This document shows positions 49,880-61,849 of a DNA stretch of 64,000 nt, one piece after another. The notes under the pieces are model-generated. The model had not been told where the DNA came from, made no database searches, and saw only the letters and a program-made list of their open reading frames with translations. Position 1 is the stretch's first letter; the number at the start of each line of letters is the position of its first letter. The position numbers and the translations under genes were made by a program. Origin of the DNA: Manduca sexta. Lineage: Eukaryota > Arthropoda > Insecta > Lepidoptera > Sphingidae. The stretch is from NCBI RefSeq assembly GCF_014839805.1, contig NC_051138.1:9546983-9610982 (forward strand). Direction: 5' to 3'.

Positions 49880-51790
49880 TTACAAGAAAATATACCATAC
49901 ATCTTTATACTTTGAATTATTTTAATCATTAATTAGCTGCATAATAATATTATCTTCATTTACATACAATCACTTAATTTCATTTAATTTAATTGGACGT
50001 TCTACTGTACATAAGGTATCTTTTGAATACAATTCAATATTTCATATGTTTATGTAAATCCGTATAATTTCTTAGTGAAAAGAGAGCGAACACCCTTGAA
50101 AGCGGACGTGTATAGCGACATGGTTGTGAAATTGCGACCAAGCTCCTGAAATATATATTATTAAAAAAAACGCGACAAACTTTTATTATGTATTCTTGGT
50201 GCAAATTGTACCGATTATGCGTTATGATTTTCTCCTGCCACAATCATTATCTTTGAATTTCAATTAATAATAACACCTTTAATTAAATACTACAATGTAT
50301 TTTCCAATATCACATATTTCACGTGGACATCTGTAGTTTACATCGACTTGTTCTGTTATATAACAGGCAACGGAGTAACAAATAAATTTCATACAAAATT
50401 AATTTTACAAAATATTGTAATGAGTATAATAATTGATGTGTTGTATGTAATTAACAAAGTAGGTTTCGCGAATTCCAGAATCCATAGTAAACTTCGTATA
50501 ATAAAACTGTAATATGAAAAAAATAATACGAAGATAAAACTATTACAAAACCAAATCGTATAATATTTTGATAATATATTATATTAATTTGTTTGGAGTT
50601 GTTAACATAGAAAATAATTATGTGAGCAGGGCAAGTTACAGAATGGTACTTTTGTTTGGGCCAATTACGAACAATCTCGCTGCCACGCGTCTACGAGCAA
50701 AATTATTGTTCTCCAAGAAATTGGCTGTGCTGAGAATGTGTAGGCTTTGAGAAATTTATTAAACAACTGATATTCCATGTACTTCACAAATAATTGCATC
50801 TTATTTAACTAGTAAATGGCCCTGATTTCTTTCCTGGTACCGCAAAATTACTTTACTGCGTATAATGGTACAACGAACACCAATAAGAAAGGTTGCGTCC
50901 TTGATAGTCGTGACAATAATGCCGGCTTATTTTATTGTATGCCAGCTTATCTCAGAAAGCATTTGCAAATTCTACTTTTAAGTTGCAAAAAGTATAATAA
51001 ATCTCGCCTTCATTAAAGTCATTACTAATACCATAATCAATAACATCAATTCGTGTTCAATTTGCATGAGTATAATTAAAATAATTTTAATGCACATTCA
51101 AGTATAATTCTTTAATTATTTTACAATTACTTTTTTTTATATTTTACAATATTATTGTTCGTGTAAAATCAACATTTAGATAGTGCTCAATATCAAAAAG
51201 TAAAAACAAACCAAAGGGGAAAATATTGAACACAAAACAATATTCATACGACTATTAACAAGATAGTGTCCGATATCTGCTGACAAATAGGTATCCGATA
51301 TACAATATGCCCCGATGGATATCGATCTCTACAGAGAAAAACTCAGCTTGCCGCATCCGATGAGACATTTTCCAGTTTCAGCTGGGATCCTTCATAGCAG
51401 CCTTATATAATTCTAGCGATCGTCAATAGCCCTAATCTCTCTTATCGTGACAGACTATATTTTGACTAAATATAAAAAGTGTAGTCAATGCGCCCTGTTA
51501 GTAAATCATTATAATATATTTTGCTCAAGAACCAAGGTTTTATTTTGTCGGCGCCTGTAGACTTATGCCAATCTGGGTTATTTGGAAAATTGAATAAAGT
51601 ATACATTCTTACCAACAATTTCTTACTTTATATCACTGTTAATAGAATTTAAAATACTTTGTAGGACACTTTGGAAAACAATATTCACAGCTTTACTTTC
51701 ATCCTTAATATATCGCGATCCGTTGAAAACGCAATAAGTACATTTTAGGCAATAAGTAAATTCTTCTCAGTGTATTTATTTGGCCTAAGC
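49880..51790. other. AT-rich non-coding stretch
   Basis: No gene or distinctive repeat seen. Confidence 0.45.
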
Positions 51791-51799
51791 CAGCTAGTA

Positions 51800-52075
51800 T
51801 TTGCTATTATTGTCATACTACGTGTTTCTTGCGGCTTCACCCGCGGTAAAACCTCCCATGCTATAAAAGTTCCAATAAATAACGGTATCGATCAAGAGTC
51901 CCACCTCTGCGACGAAATCAGATCAAAGGTTTTAATTATTGCTAAGGGAGCATGTTACCGTAATACAAGGTAACTTATACGTAATCCAGGATATAATATA
52001 GGTATGTGATAAATTTCATTCAAATTCGTACACCGGTTTCTGAGTTTACTGCTAGCAAACATCCAAACATTTTTA
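51800..52075 (-). mobile_element. Fragment of an interspersed repeat (Helitron-like context)
   Basis: CTTGCGGCTTCACCCGCGG, near 51829, is the reverse complement of the GC-rich fold-back seen before CTAG in other elements here. The following sequence (GGGAGCATGTTACCG; CACCGGTTTCTGAGTTTAC) is repeat-like. Boundaries are uncertain. Confidence 0.4.
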
Positions 52076-52776
52076 CAAATTATTGCATTTAAAAGTACTT
52101 AAGAAAGACTGTGAGGTAGAGAGGAAGGGTAATAGGTAATATTAGTAAAATAAGATACCTTTCGCCTTACTTTTGAATAAAATATATTTAACATGATGTT
52201 TAAATAATTTATTCCTTTACCATTAAATTTAACATTTGTTTGTAAACTAAATCATACCCTATCGCACAGTAACATGTAATATTGTGCTCAGCACATACTT
52301 TTTACAACCCACACAACTATACTCTAGAGTATTCTTTTTTTTTCAATTTACAGTCATTTTCAACAATAATAAAAATTTCAAATGTCACTTTTACTTTCTA
52401 TTATCACTTACAATTGTATATATGTACATTTATTATATAAATCACATCAACTAAGCACTTGTATGACTTCTACAGCGACAAATTATGTGTGAATTTTGAA
52501 TTCGGTTATATTCAAAATTTTAATCGCGCTTTTAAGGAAAACCCTTAAATCATGATTAATAGGAGTGACATGAATTATAGTTGCTGCGTGCCTATGATTG
52601 TACCCGAGACTGCCGAATTATTTATAGCATCGGTCCGCTGGATATTCCGACTATAATCCTAAAAACGTTCTCCTTATCAACATCATATCCTAAATCTGAA
52701 CTTGCATAAAGAATACCAATTACTTCATTTAGAAAGGGCAGACTACTCGCTTACACTCAAAGGAACACGCGTTATG
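52076..52776. other. Non-coding stretch downstream of the exon candidate
   Basis: No gene. It would lie downstream of the minus-strand gene that ends at 52938. Confidence 0.45.
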
Positions 52777-52782
52777 TTTATT
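52777..52782 (-). terminator. Possible polyadenylation signal
   Basis: TTTATT on the plus strand is AATAAA on the minus strand, about 155 bases beyond the stop codon of the exon at 52938-53153. Spacing is plausible for a short 3' untranslated region, but such hexamers are frequent in AT-rich DNA. Confidence 0.3.
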
Positions 52783-52937
52783 TCCAGTACAAACAAATGC
52801 AAATTTCTACAACAAACAACAACCACCTAACGTACAACGTACCTCAATAAATCACATGTCTCTTAGGCCGTTTGTCTTTAAAGCACCGTCACTATTCCGT
52901 GGACGTGAAATCACTAAAGGAACTAAACGGTCGTGTC

Positions 52938-53153
52938 TCAGGTTGGTCCACCGGTGTCGTTCACATTGTACATGTAGGTGGCGAGCTCCTCGCCCGTCAG
53001 CTCCTCGTCCACTTCGCGCAGGCTGGAGTTAGAGATGCTCCGAGGAGATCCGATGGAGTCTGAGGGATCGGCTCGGAGACGCCACGCCTGGCTCCATTGG
53101 CTATTCCCGCTCGGTGACTCGTTCACTATAGAGAGGTCGCGGTCTTTGTAGCA
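52938..53153 (-). CDS. Candidate terminal exon of an unidentified host gene
   Basis: On the minus strand a strong acceptor (TATTTTTTGTTGCAG) is followed by an exon that is GC-rich against AT-rich flanks. In phase 0 it encodes 71 residues starting CYKDRDLSIVNESPSG and ending in TGA. The product is hydrophilic and Ser/Glu/Asp-rich (SDSIGSPRSISNSS, EVDEELTGEELATYMYN), with no membrane segment, as in a cytoplasmic C-terminal tail; that reading is inference. AATAAA lies about 155 bases downstream. The exon at 60189-60371 ends on a complete codon, so the two could be joined in frame. I do not recognise the family. Confidence 0.6.
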   Translation of the reverse strand, partial: CYKDRDLSIVNESPSGNSQWSQAWRLRADPSDSIGSPRSISNSSLREVDEELTGEELATYMYNVNDTGGPT

Positions 53154-53295
53154 CTGCAACAAAAAATATTCTACATATCTTAACCGAAGGCTGAGGACTA
53201 TAAATTCTCCTAGATACATATATATTTTATTTTTACAATTGTAGAGAGTGGAACTGAATAATGCTGCCGTGTCAAATTGTCTTTTGAGCCACGAA

Positions 53296-53613
53296 GGGGG
53301 CTTAGTTGAAATGCGTACACGGTATGAGTACGACTGTCATGCTAAGTCTCTGGGTTCACATCCCAGGTAGCAGGCCAAAAATAATTAGGACTGGGTTTTC
53401 CCATCTTAAACAAAATACCCCGTCACAGCTCAGAGTCGGGAATTCGGTGGTATGATAATCCCATACCTCGGGGAACACGTAAACCCACCGGTTCTGCAGC
53501 TGTTCTCTCTCTGGTCATGTCGGAGTGCTGTCTCACCGGACTATGACAGTGAAGGAATAGAGAATGCACCTGTGTTTTACACACACACACATACTTGTGC
53601 ACATAATATATGC
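53296..53613 (+). mobile_element. tRNA-derived SINE, second family
   Basis: A tRNA-like head (GGGCTTAGTTGAAATGCG and the B-box-like GGGTTCACATCCCAGG near 53352) is followed by a body with ATTCGGTGGTATGATAATCC, GGTTCTGCAGCTG and GAGAATGCACCTGTG, ending in an (AC)n run and ATAATATATGCC. This arrangement is familiar from Lepidopteran SINEs. It lies in the putative intron upstream of the terminal exon. Confidence 0.65.
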
Positions 53614-54447
53614 CACCGTAGTGGAAATTCAGCTCGGATGAATTCATTCACATGATTATATGTGAACGAGTGAAGTATTAACTTTACTTAATTTCCGAGA
53701 TAGATGTCTATAAGGAGAAAAAAAAAAACAAAAAATATAGCGAAAAAAATATAAAGTGTAACTATAAGAAGCCAAATTACAATAATAAAATCTGATCTAC
53801 ATCTTATACTTTTCCTTGTGGCTTCATTTTTGTCAACGTTTTTTGACAAAGAAAACGGCATCCGGATCCACGTAAATAAAAAGTAGGCGCCATTAAGAAG
53901 GTTGGGACAGAATAGTTTACTAATAGTTTCCGTAAACAAGAAGCAAAAGCTAATTTATGAATGAATTTCAAGTGCAGAACCGGTGAATAGATTATAACTT
54001 TATTTTGTTTATAAATTACAGGACCATTCTCTCAGCACCAAAGGAGATCATTATTAAATCAAATCGTCATTTAATTATGAATGAATCCCGTCACCGTATT
54101 ATGACCATGCAAATATCGTTATCTCGAGCAATAAACCGCAATAGCCATTGAAAATCCTAATTTGATGTGAATGTCGCCGAGGTACTTTTTGTTATACGAA
54201 GATAAGCCCTGAATTTTACTCGTTATCTGCTACCAAGTATGTCAAAATATCCTTAAATCATTGTTATGCCGAGACAAAGACTTAAGTCTCAAATAATTTT
54301 CTGGATAAGCCATATTCCTATATTTTACTCAGAGAACCCTGACATTCAGCGGTCAATTCTCTTTCATATATTTCACAAAAAACAACTAGCGTTGTAAATT
54401 CCTTTAAATATATAATTATATTGACACGCTCAAGAAGTTTATTTATT
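53614..54447. other. AT-rich non-coding stretch
   Basis: No gene seen. If the two minus-strand exons belong together this is intron. Confidence 0.45.
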
Positions 54448-54739
54448 AGGGTTCCGAAAATCAAAAGTAACCCTTATAGGATCTCATTGATGCCCGTCTG
54501 TCTGTCAAGACCCTTTTTTAAGAACCCATAAAACTACTTAAAATTTATATCAAACAGTCGGATCTATAGTCTCTTTTAGTTGTGTAAAAATTAAATTTAT
54601 ATTTCAACGTGATCAAAAGATATGACTGCTTCTGTCGTATATTTTGTGAATTTTCAAGGGACTCAAAACCCATAGATAACCTACCTACTTTATACCAAAC
54701 CCTCGGTACGCGAGTCCTGCTCACACGTGCATGATTTTT
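54448..54739. mobile_element. Unclassified interspersed repeat (copy 2, shorter)
   Basis: It starts AGGGTTCCGAAAATCAAAAG and ends AAACCCTCGGTACGCGAGTC ... GCATGATTTTTA, matching both ends of the element at 30218-31004, but contains only one of the two internal units. This suggests the longer copy arose by internal duplication. Confidence 0.6.
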
Positions 54740-54758
54740 ATCAGAAATTATTATTTAA

Positions 54759-55561
54759 CTAGCTTCCGCCCGCAGCTTCGCCCGCGTGGATTTCGGACTT
54801 CAAAAATGCAGCCGGTCGCGAACGTTCGAGAATGTTCGTTTTACGAAGCTACTCGCTAGGTGATTCGCTAGCCTCTAGGTGCCAAGCAAGCCGCCTGCCT
54901 GTGCGTTCGCGACCTTATATATATACAAAAAAGATCCTTATAGCATGATTCAGTATTCACGCATGATGGCTTATTATTAGAGTATTTCATGTATAACTTT
55001 GGTGTTTCTATACCGATTTCTATGATTCTTTTTTATGGAATATTTAATAATGTTAACTTTTTTAATTAGGGATGACTGAGAGTGTTATAAACGTAAGAGT
55101 AGACAAATATAATGAGAAAGCTTTGAACTGCTAAGCTATCGGGAGTTACACGTGTTATTGTGAGTCAACCATAAAAGATAGACATATGCTGTCGTGGGAT
55201 ATTTTTTACATAATTTTAAGGAGAACATTTCCGTCATACATGATTTCTGTGTAGCTTTAACCATTAAGGTTGCACACGCGACGGAAGCTTAAAAAATGGA
55301 GTAACTTCTCCCGTTTTCCCAACATTTCCCTTCACTGCTCTGCTCCTATTAATTGTAGCGTGATGAAAAGTATACTATAACCAGTTTTTTTTTTTTGTTT
55401 CTATAACGGTTATACAGACAGACAGACAGACAGACAGACAAAAATTTTACTAATTGCATTTTTGGCATCAGTATCGATCCCTAATCACCCCCTGATAGTT
55501 ATTTTGGAAATACATTTCATGTACAGAATTGACCTCTCTACAGATTTATTATAAGTATAGA
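54759..55561 (-). mobile_element. Complete Helitron-like non-autonomous element
   Basis: Read on the minus strand it starts TCTATACTTATAATAAATC (after A) and ends GGGCGAAGCTGCGGGCGGAA, GCTAG (before T). Insertion between A and T, 5' TC, and a GC-rich 3' fold-back before CTAG are the full Helitron signature. The 803-bp body has a (GACA)n tract at about 55412-55440 and no reading frame. The enzyme would have to come from an autonomous relative. Confidence 0.75.
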
Positions 55562-56659
55562 TAGATATTTTTTTTTTTTTAATCTTTTTTTAAGGAGCTT
55601 GGTCGTTATTTCACGACTATGTCGCTCCGTACGTCCACTTTTATCCATGCCTACTATTTTTTTATAAAATCAAAATATTTTTTTAATAAGCCTTTAGCCT
55701 CTTCCGATACTGGAATGGTCAAAAAGCTATTTATGCTGCCCACATTAAAGCTCAAAGTATGAGGCCCACTCCGCACACACTCCGACAAAACATGAATTAA
55801 GTATAGATAGATAATGGGTTAAAGTATTTATAAGCCATTGTTTTTATCTAATACGATTTAGCAGTAACCTGCCATTGGTAGGTTACAAAATAAAAAATAT
55901 TAATTTAGCACAGACATTCGTATGTATATTCTACGATTTTTACATACACGATGAGTTTTAATTTATTAGTTTTAAACGCAATGTCCTACGATATTTGACA
56001 TCACTGACATTATTTAGTTATTTTTTATTCATAATGATTTCTTCAATGTCTATTTTTTATTCATTTCATTCTTTAAACCTCGTAAAATGATAATGAAGTA
56101 TTACAAAACACAGCGCAGTTCGCGCGTGCCACGAAGATACCATTAAAATTATCAATTTCCTAAATTTAATTAAAATTACAGAGATGTAGTATTTACTATT
56201 CCACCACAAAAATTGAACCAAAAATTTCATACTATCTATAATTATCTGTGATAATAAGGAGAATAAAAAAAAACTAAAATATTTTATTTAGATATCTACA
56301 TCTCGCCACAAGATATTTATTATCTTTAAACATCGCATAAAACAATGAAACGTTACATAGCAACGACAACTTTTATCCACTTATAAAACAGACATAATCG
56401 TGTTTTATAACAAAGAATAAATGATGGCCAACAATGACTACTAGCAAAAAGTATTAAATATTCATGACAATTATGAACGCTGAAGATGACATAATTATTT
56501 ACGACATGCCTGCACATCGCATCTGCTTTACCCAACTTTATTATCGTTGTTTATCAATAGAAAATAGTTTTGTTTACTCAGCCTACCTCGAGATTATAAT
56601 AACAAACGACCTTAAAATCAGGTCATTTTGCCGGTGGTGGGATATATCCATCTGTATAG
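55562..56659. other. Non-coding stretch
   Basis: No supported gene. The part 55570-55800, with CTTGGTCGTTATTTCACGAC, may be another repeat fragment, but no second copy was found in this window. Confidence 0.4.
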
Positions 56660-56852
56660 TGCCCACCGTACACAAGTGACAAAACACGCCATAGTGGTCA
56701 GTCAGTGTATCGCGTTCCAAAAAGCCTCTATTATGTAAGCCAGTGTGACGACTACCGAAGGGATCTCTGGTGAGTCGACATTCTATTAGACTTGAGACCT
56801 ACTACCCTCAGGTGCACTAGTGCCGCTTTATAAAGCCCGTATAAAAAAACTA
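56660..56852 (+). mobile_element. Retroelement fragment with CTTACCATCAGG-type end (copy 2)
   Basis: It shares GACTACCGAA, a CTACCCTCAGGTGCACTAG segment and the CCCGTATAAAAAAA tail with 29190-29480, with many differences. It is an old fragment without coding content. Confidence 0.45.
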
Positions 56853-57785
56853 TAACCTTTAGGCAGCCGCTGCATCATTGTAAAAGTCATATTATCAGAA
56901 AACGCAATCATTAAACCAACGCAAAAAGTAATCCGAATTTCGAAATTTAACATTTTTTACGTGAAACTGATTAACTGCGCCAAAAACAAATAACACGCTA
57001 AAGACATACTTAAGATTTAATAAAAGATTGTACCTCAACGATAATGGTACCATCTGCGTTAACTAACAATACATAAAAATATGAATAGACTTAAACTTAT
57101 TAGATAACTAAAATATTGAATAAAACAAACCAGAAAAGTTTAATCTAAATAGTACTCGTTAAATATTCTTCACATTGACTCGCGTTTGTTTCAATTAAAA
57201 TAACCTGTTTTACTTTAACATGAAACTTGTTAATCAGACATAGGTAAATAATTCTTGAATTTTTTGTATCTAAGCTAGCACAGCTCAGTAAACACGGTAT
57301 AAAATATTCACCCCTTGTAAATTATATCTTATCAAATGTGAGAAAATACATATTTTGTACATATTATTTGATAGAGTCATCATGTAATTATGACTCTATC
57401 CAATAACGGAAATGCACAATTTCGTTTTTATTACTTATAGTTATATCGTACATTTCCATAAAATAATCAGCATTAGGTAACTAGATGCTAATTATATCCA
57501 TATAACCAATAAAATTTGTCGTACGTAAAGTGGAGCTCTCTACTTCTAATATCAGCAAGCCCACCTGTATTTAAATCGTTGTTAGGTGATTACTTTTGAC
57601 CATGTAAATAACAATTGTTATTGTAGAATAGGATCTTCTCCGTCTGAAGTCAGTAAAGCATGTAATTAACTTGGTCTTAACATAGCGATTTTTAGAGCCA
57701 TAATTTAATTAACTACGTGTTACACGCGGATTCGCACGCTATACAAGACCTGCACTTGCGATTCGCAGACGACAGTGATAATGAA
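56853..57785. other. AT-rich non-coding stretch
   Basis: Nothing coding is recognised. A small hairpin is present at 57370-57400 (GATAGAGTCAT/ATGACTCTATC, 9-base loop). Confidence 0.5.
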
Positions 57786-57940
57786 ACTTAAATCCTACCC
57801 AACGGATTTCGATGAAATATGATTTGGAGATAATTTGAGGCTCTGGGAAGGACATAGACTACTTTCTATTTCGGGAAAATACATAGCCGAACTTTTCTGC
57901 CGGAAAACTCATAAACACGGACAAAGCCGCGAGTAAAGGT
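57786..57940 (+). mobile_element. Decayed Helitron-like 3' part
   Basis: CGATGAAATATGATTTGGAG, GAGGCTCTGGGAAGGACATAG and CGGACAAAGCCGCGAG correspond, with many changes, to the order seen in 38290-38432. The CTAG end is lost. Confidence 0.4.
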
Positions 57941-58059
57941 TACTATCAAAATAATAAGTATCTAGCGACCTTTTTAGTCAAGAATATCCCTACGATAGTA
58001 CAGGGCTTTACCGGCCCACATTGACCGAACCGTTTACACGCAACGAGGCACGCAACTAC

Positions 58060-58540
58060 AAGAAGAATTTTATGTGTCTTTCGGTTACGATTAACCCTTT
58101 TCTGGATCCCATGGAAAGGTTAACACTAAGCAAGCCAAATTGTTGCAGCTCAGGTTTTATAGAGACTTTCCCGCCCTCACACCCACCACTACAACTCCTG
58201 TAAGCCAGGATCAGCAGTGGCACGCATTTTATGACACCGAGCAGTGAAGCTCGGCGAGTCTCACGGAAAACTACTATGTCATTATCCCGCAACGAAATTA
58301 ATCAAATAGAAAGATAGGGAGGAGTTGGAAATATAAGCATAATTGCAGCTCAGGTTGTGGAATATATTTTTTTTATAGAAGCTCGGCTTAGTGGCTTCAC
58401 TGCACCTGGTGTAAGCGAAGTGAAGCCTAAAGAAAGTGCCGACCGACCACAGAAACAAGCATCTCTGTACGGTCGGCACAGTCATGTCGGCCTGCATAAT
58501 TGTTTCGACACGCTCCGTTTGAAAGACCAAATAAATAAAT
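58060..58540. repeat. Probable interspersed-repeat cluster
   Basis: TTGCAGCTCAGGTT occurs twice (58142 and 58343), each followed by different GC-richer sequence: CTCCTGTAAGCCAGGATCAG, and GCCGACCGACCAC ... GGTCGGCAC, which folds back. Short frames across it show no known protein. Repeat origin is likely; the class is unknown. Confidence 0.35.
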
Positions 58541-59459
58541 GAGGATTAAAGGTGACAATGCACAAATTAAGTTAGTTATGGATTAAACATTGTGTTTAAT
58601 AAAATATGTCTAAAAATTATAGATATTAATTTACCGTAACACTTTATGAGCGTTCAAAGATCAAACAATTTATCAAACATGGTCGGATGAACGGACATAA
58701 TATTCTCGTTGTTAGATCCCAATTATTGCGATAACAATAAGTTAATGTTAAATTCATCTTCGTTTTTATTACATCAAGTGATCCTTATCGAGTGTACGGT
58801 TATACATTATAGAAGTATGTCCTTCAAACATAATTTTAACATTTTTAAATGTTGATCTCTACAACGATAAAACATGCGGAAGATGTTGGCTGTTAAGGTT
58901 ATACAAGATAACACATTAAGGTTTTTGTTAGTAAATAATGCCGATAACGCTTCGACGATTCCTCGAGTGTTCTTATTACAAACTTCAATAAACTACTTTA
59001 CTTATAAATACGTAGTATTTATTTATTTATTAGGTTCTCCAACAGAATAAACGCTACGATACAATAATTCAAATAAATTAGATTTCTAGTGATTAAATAA
59101 ATAGATAATACAAAACTATTGTATTTTTCATAAGTATATGGTTAATATATATTAAATAATAAATGCGGAATTAATGCGGTATCTCTGAGCATGTATCAAA
59201 ATTCTTCTTTTCATTACATAAAAAGAGATTTTTACGTACTGAATTATGTACAATGCGTGCTGAATTATGAACAATGCGTGCTAAAAGTGTAACGTGACTC
59301 TTCATAAACCCAAACTCATTGTTTGCGGGTTATAGCGAAAAATGTATATTACAACGTTCTGTACCTACAAGCCAAACTGTTTAATAAACGCGACGAAACA
59401 CGAAGATTTAAAGTATATTTTCATAGAACTTCCTAATAATATTATTTATTACATTAATT
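58541..59459. other. AT-rich non-coding stretch
   Basis: No gene or clear element. Confidence 0.45.
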
Positions 59460-59467
59460 CTATAGAC

Positions 59468-60055
59468 CATTGATTCCCAAAGTGGTGCTGGTGGACCCCA
59501 AGAGGTCCACGGTAGACTTAATGGGGGTCTACATTGGCGTGCCCAGAAAATGAGGATCCACAATTCATAAGCGGGGGTCAAAGAAAATTTATTTGGTTTG
59601 ATTGTAAAGTATTAAATGTTGGCTTGACTTCACGTATCAATGTAGGTAAATAATATTGGTAGGGGTCATAAGAGGCACGGTGACCCCAACATAATCCCTC
59701 GAGATGGCTGGGCGGTAGCTGTAATGCACTTTCTCTGGGAAAACTAAAAAAAAAGATCCACCGCAATCAACAAAATTTTGAAAGGGATCTATGAGAAAAT
59801 AAAGTGTTGAGAATATACGAAGTTGCCAGAGTGTGCCTAGCTATAGGTGTATTTATTGTACCGCGCCGTGCGATGTTCCGTGTCACATAAGTATAAGTAT
59901 GTAAGTATGCGCTGGCGCTGCATCGATCGTGTCCGTGACCATTTAGTATGTGGCTAATTGTTATACGTAATAAATGTACGTCCTTGTGCTCCGTAAATGT
60001 GTAGTTTTTGTTTGTCCCTGAGGCTACTGGCCAACATAAAGTTTGGAAACCTGTG
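59468..60055. mobile_element. hAT-like non-autonomous element with nested retroelement tail
   Basis: The left end reads CATTGATTCCCAAAGTGG and the right, reversed, CACAGGTTTCCAAACTTTA, the TTCCCAA-type ends of hAT elements. Flanking 8-mers CTATAGAC (59460-59467) and CTGTAAAC (60056-60063) agree in six of eight bases, consistent with an aged 8-bp duplication. A short retroelement tail is nested at 59662-59754. Confidence 0.55.
59662..59754 (+). mobile_element. 3' fragment of the short poly(A) retroelement
   Basis: GATGGCTGGGCGGTAGCTG ... CACTTTCTCTGGGAAAACT followed by nine A matches the last 90 bases of the element at 11420-11999. The rest is missing (5' truncation). It sits inside the hAT-like element and so is the younger of the two. 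Confidence 0.6.
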
Positions 60056-60188
60056 CTGTAAACAATCGAGGAAGGTATTATTTATCACGTTATCTATATC
60101 TATAGACGATGAAAGCATGCAGTGCTATATTAGAAGCGTTATTGCCAGCCCATAGCACCCATATAAGTGTGATTGGGCCTGACCTCAC

Positions 60189-60371
60189 CTCCGCTCTAGG
60201 CGGCGCATCGCCCAGCTGGGTAGTGGCAGTGGAGAGTCGACGCAGGCGGCGCGTGCGGCCGCGCTCCGCCGACCCGTTCATGGCGCGCTGCCGCTGAGAG
60301 GCCAGCAACGCGCTATACGTCCGCCCCATGCGCGGCACTCCTCGCCTGCCGCACCAGTTCGCTAATGTCAT
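60189..60371 (-). CDS. Candidate coding exon of an unidentified host gene
   Basis: A strongly GC-rich 183-bp island on the minus strand is bounded by an acceptor-like AACAG just before 60371 and the donor GAG|GTGAGG (cut after 60189). It encodes 61 residues in phase 0, starting at an ATG directly after the AG (MTLANWCGRRGVPRMG), with a very basic middle (GRTRRLRRLSTATT). The ATG may be internal or a start. The acceptor's pyrimidine tract is weak, the main doubt. The exon ends on a codon boundary, matching the start of 52938-53153. Other frames across the island contain stops. Function unknown. Confidence 0.5.
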
Positions 60372-61380
60372 CTGTTAAGAGTCATATAATTATTACACGG
60401 AATTTTGTAAAGTACCAAATAAATGTTAACTTCAGAATGTGAATTGTGTAGGTTAGAGGAATACATTGTGTTAAGTTAGTTGCTCCCTATAATATATTTT
60501 TTGAACAGGATATAAAGGTTTCCCAATACTTGAGAAAAATAATACATTTTTTATATTATAAGAAATCCGGCTAAAATACTTTTAATCCATCTGTTTGTAT
60601 CATTTTTCAGTTCTTAAACCACATATTAATTATATTGCTACTGTAGTCTACACCTAAATAAAAAACATTCATAATATATTATAACAAGCACATAATAAAA
60701 ATTCTAAGGAATAATCATTATATTTTTTTGTTTGTAATGCTCGCAAGTTTTTGCATCGTAATTAAATTATATAAATACAAATAATAATCTTTATAGCATA
60801 TGCCAAAATTCGACATAAATTAAAATATAAAACAATAGTGTATATATTTATTTGAACAGCTAACAAAACATATACCTCACATAGTTTTTTTAACAATTCA
60901 GTAAGTAATTGCTGCAGTGCTGTTTTAATTGTACCAAGTGTGATGAACTTTGCCTTTTAAAATATTTCGTTATGCTGTACATTCACATGTGCAAACAACA
61001 TTATGAGGTTATAGAACATTCTACAAAATATTTGAAATATGGAGACACATGACTCTTAATACATTTTCATGAGCATTTATTAAAGACTGTTGTTATTTTT
61101 ATTTTGAGGCTCAATATTACATTAACACAAAGTATTTTCTCCATAACTCTTTTGGCGAAGTCGAATTTCTGGTTGATATGCTTCAGAATTCGACCGATCA
61201 TTATGAAAGTTGGTAGCTTTTAGCTATTTATATTCTATTCATTTTAATACAAACGGCCACTAAGTCATACTGCAAGGCTTTTATCCTGTTCACCGGAATT
61301 GATATAGAAATAGCCACATTCTGATACCGCGTATTTACAGATAGTCGTGGATTAAGACTAATGTCTATTTTAATAATACT
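60372..61380. other. AT-rich non-coding stretch
   Basis: No gene or clear element seen. If the exon at 60189-60371 is real, this would be its upstream intron or flank. Confidence 0.45.
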
Positions 61381-61614
61381 TCGGTGGTGTACTTTTATTA
61401 CGGGCGCAATACGACAATGATCTAAAGCTATGGGTTCGAAACCCAGCTCGGTAAAAGTCATATTTTAAATTTTCTGTTCAGTATCACTTCGAAGTCTAGA
61501 AATTATACCCGACATGGCGATAGACCCGCCCCCTATCATATCATGGAATTGAACATACCAAACAGTGATTGCCCTGGTTGCACCTCTGCCTACCCCTTTG
61601 GGGATAAGTGCGTT
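61381..61614 (+). mobile_element. tRNA-derived SINE, third family
   Basis: A perfect B-box-type GGGTTCGAAACCC (61432-61444) lies in a tRNA-like head, followed by a body ending GCACCTCTGCCTACCCCTTTG GGGATAAG. The tail sequence is the one amplified in tandem at 33697-34112. No functional tRNA fold was found for the head. Confidence 0.6.
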
Positions 61615-61849
61615 CTCTTACTACTTTAAAATATAAATTCGTTATAAGTAATAAAATAAATATAGCCACGAAAAATCACGTTGGTTTTGTATTATTAAAC
61701 GGTTTTATTTAGCTCACCCCGTTTGTTTGTTTGGGTCAAATTTAGTAATTGAAATTTAACCCTCTTCCCGTTAACCGATTGATCTGGAATTTGGTATACG
61801 CCTTTGATTCTGGTGGCAATACAATTATCCATATTCAATATTATTGTGA

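Noticed and set aside
61381..61444. Possible tRNA gene with a perfect B box
   Set aside because: The upstream part does not make acceptor and anticodon stems, and a SINE body follows.
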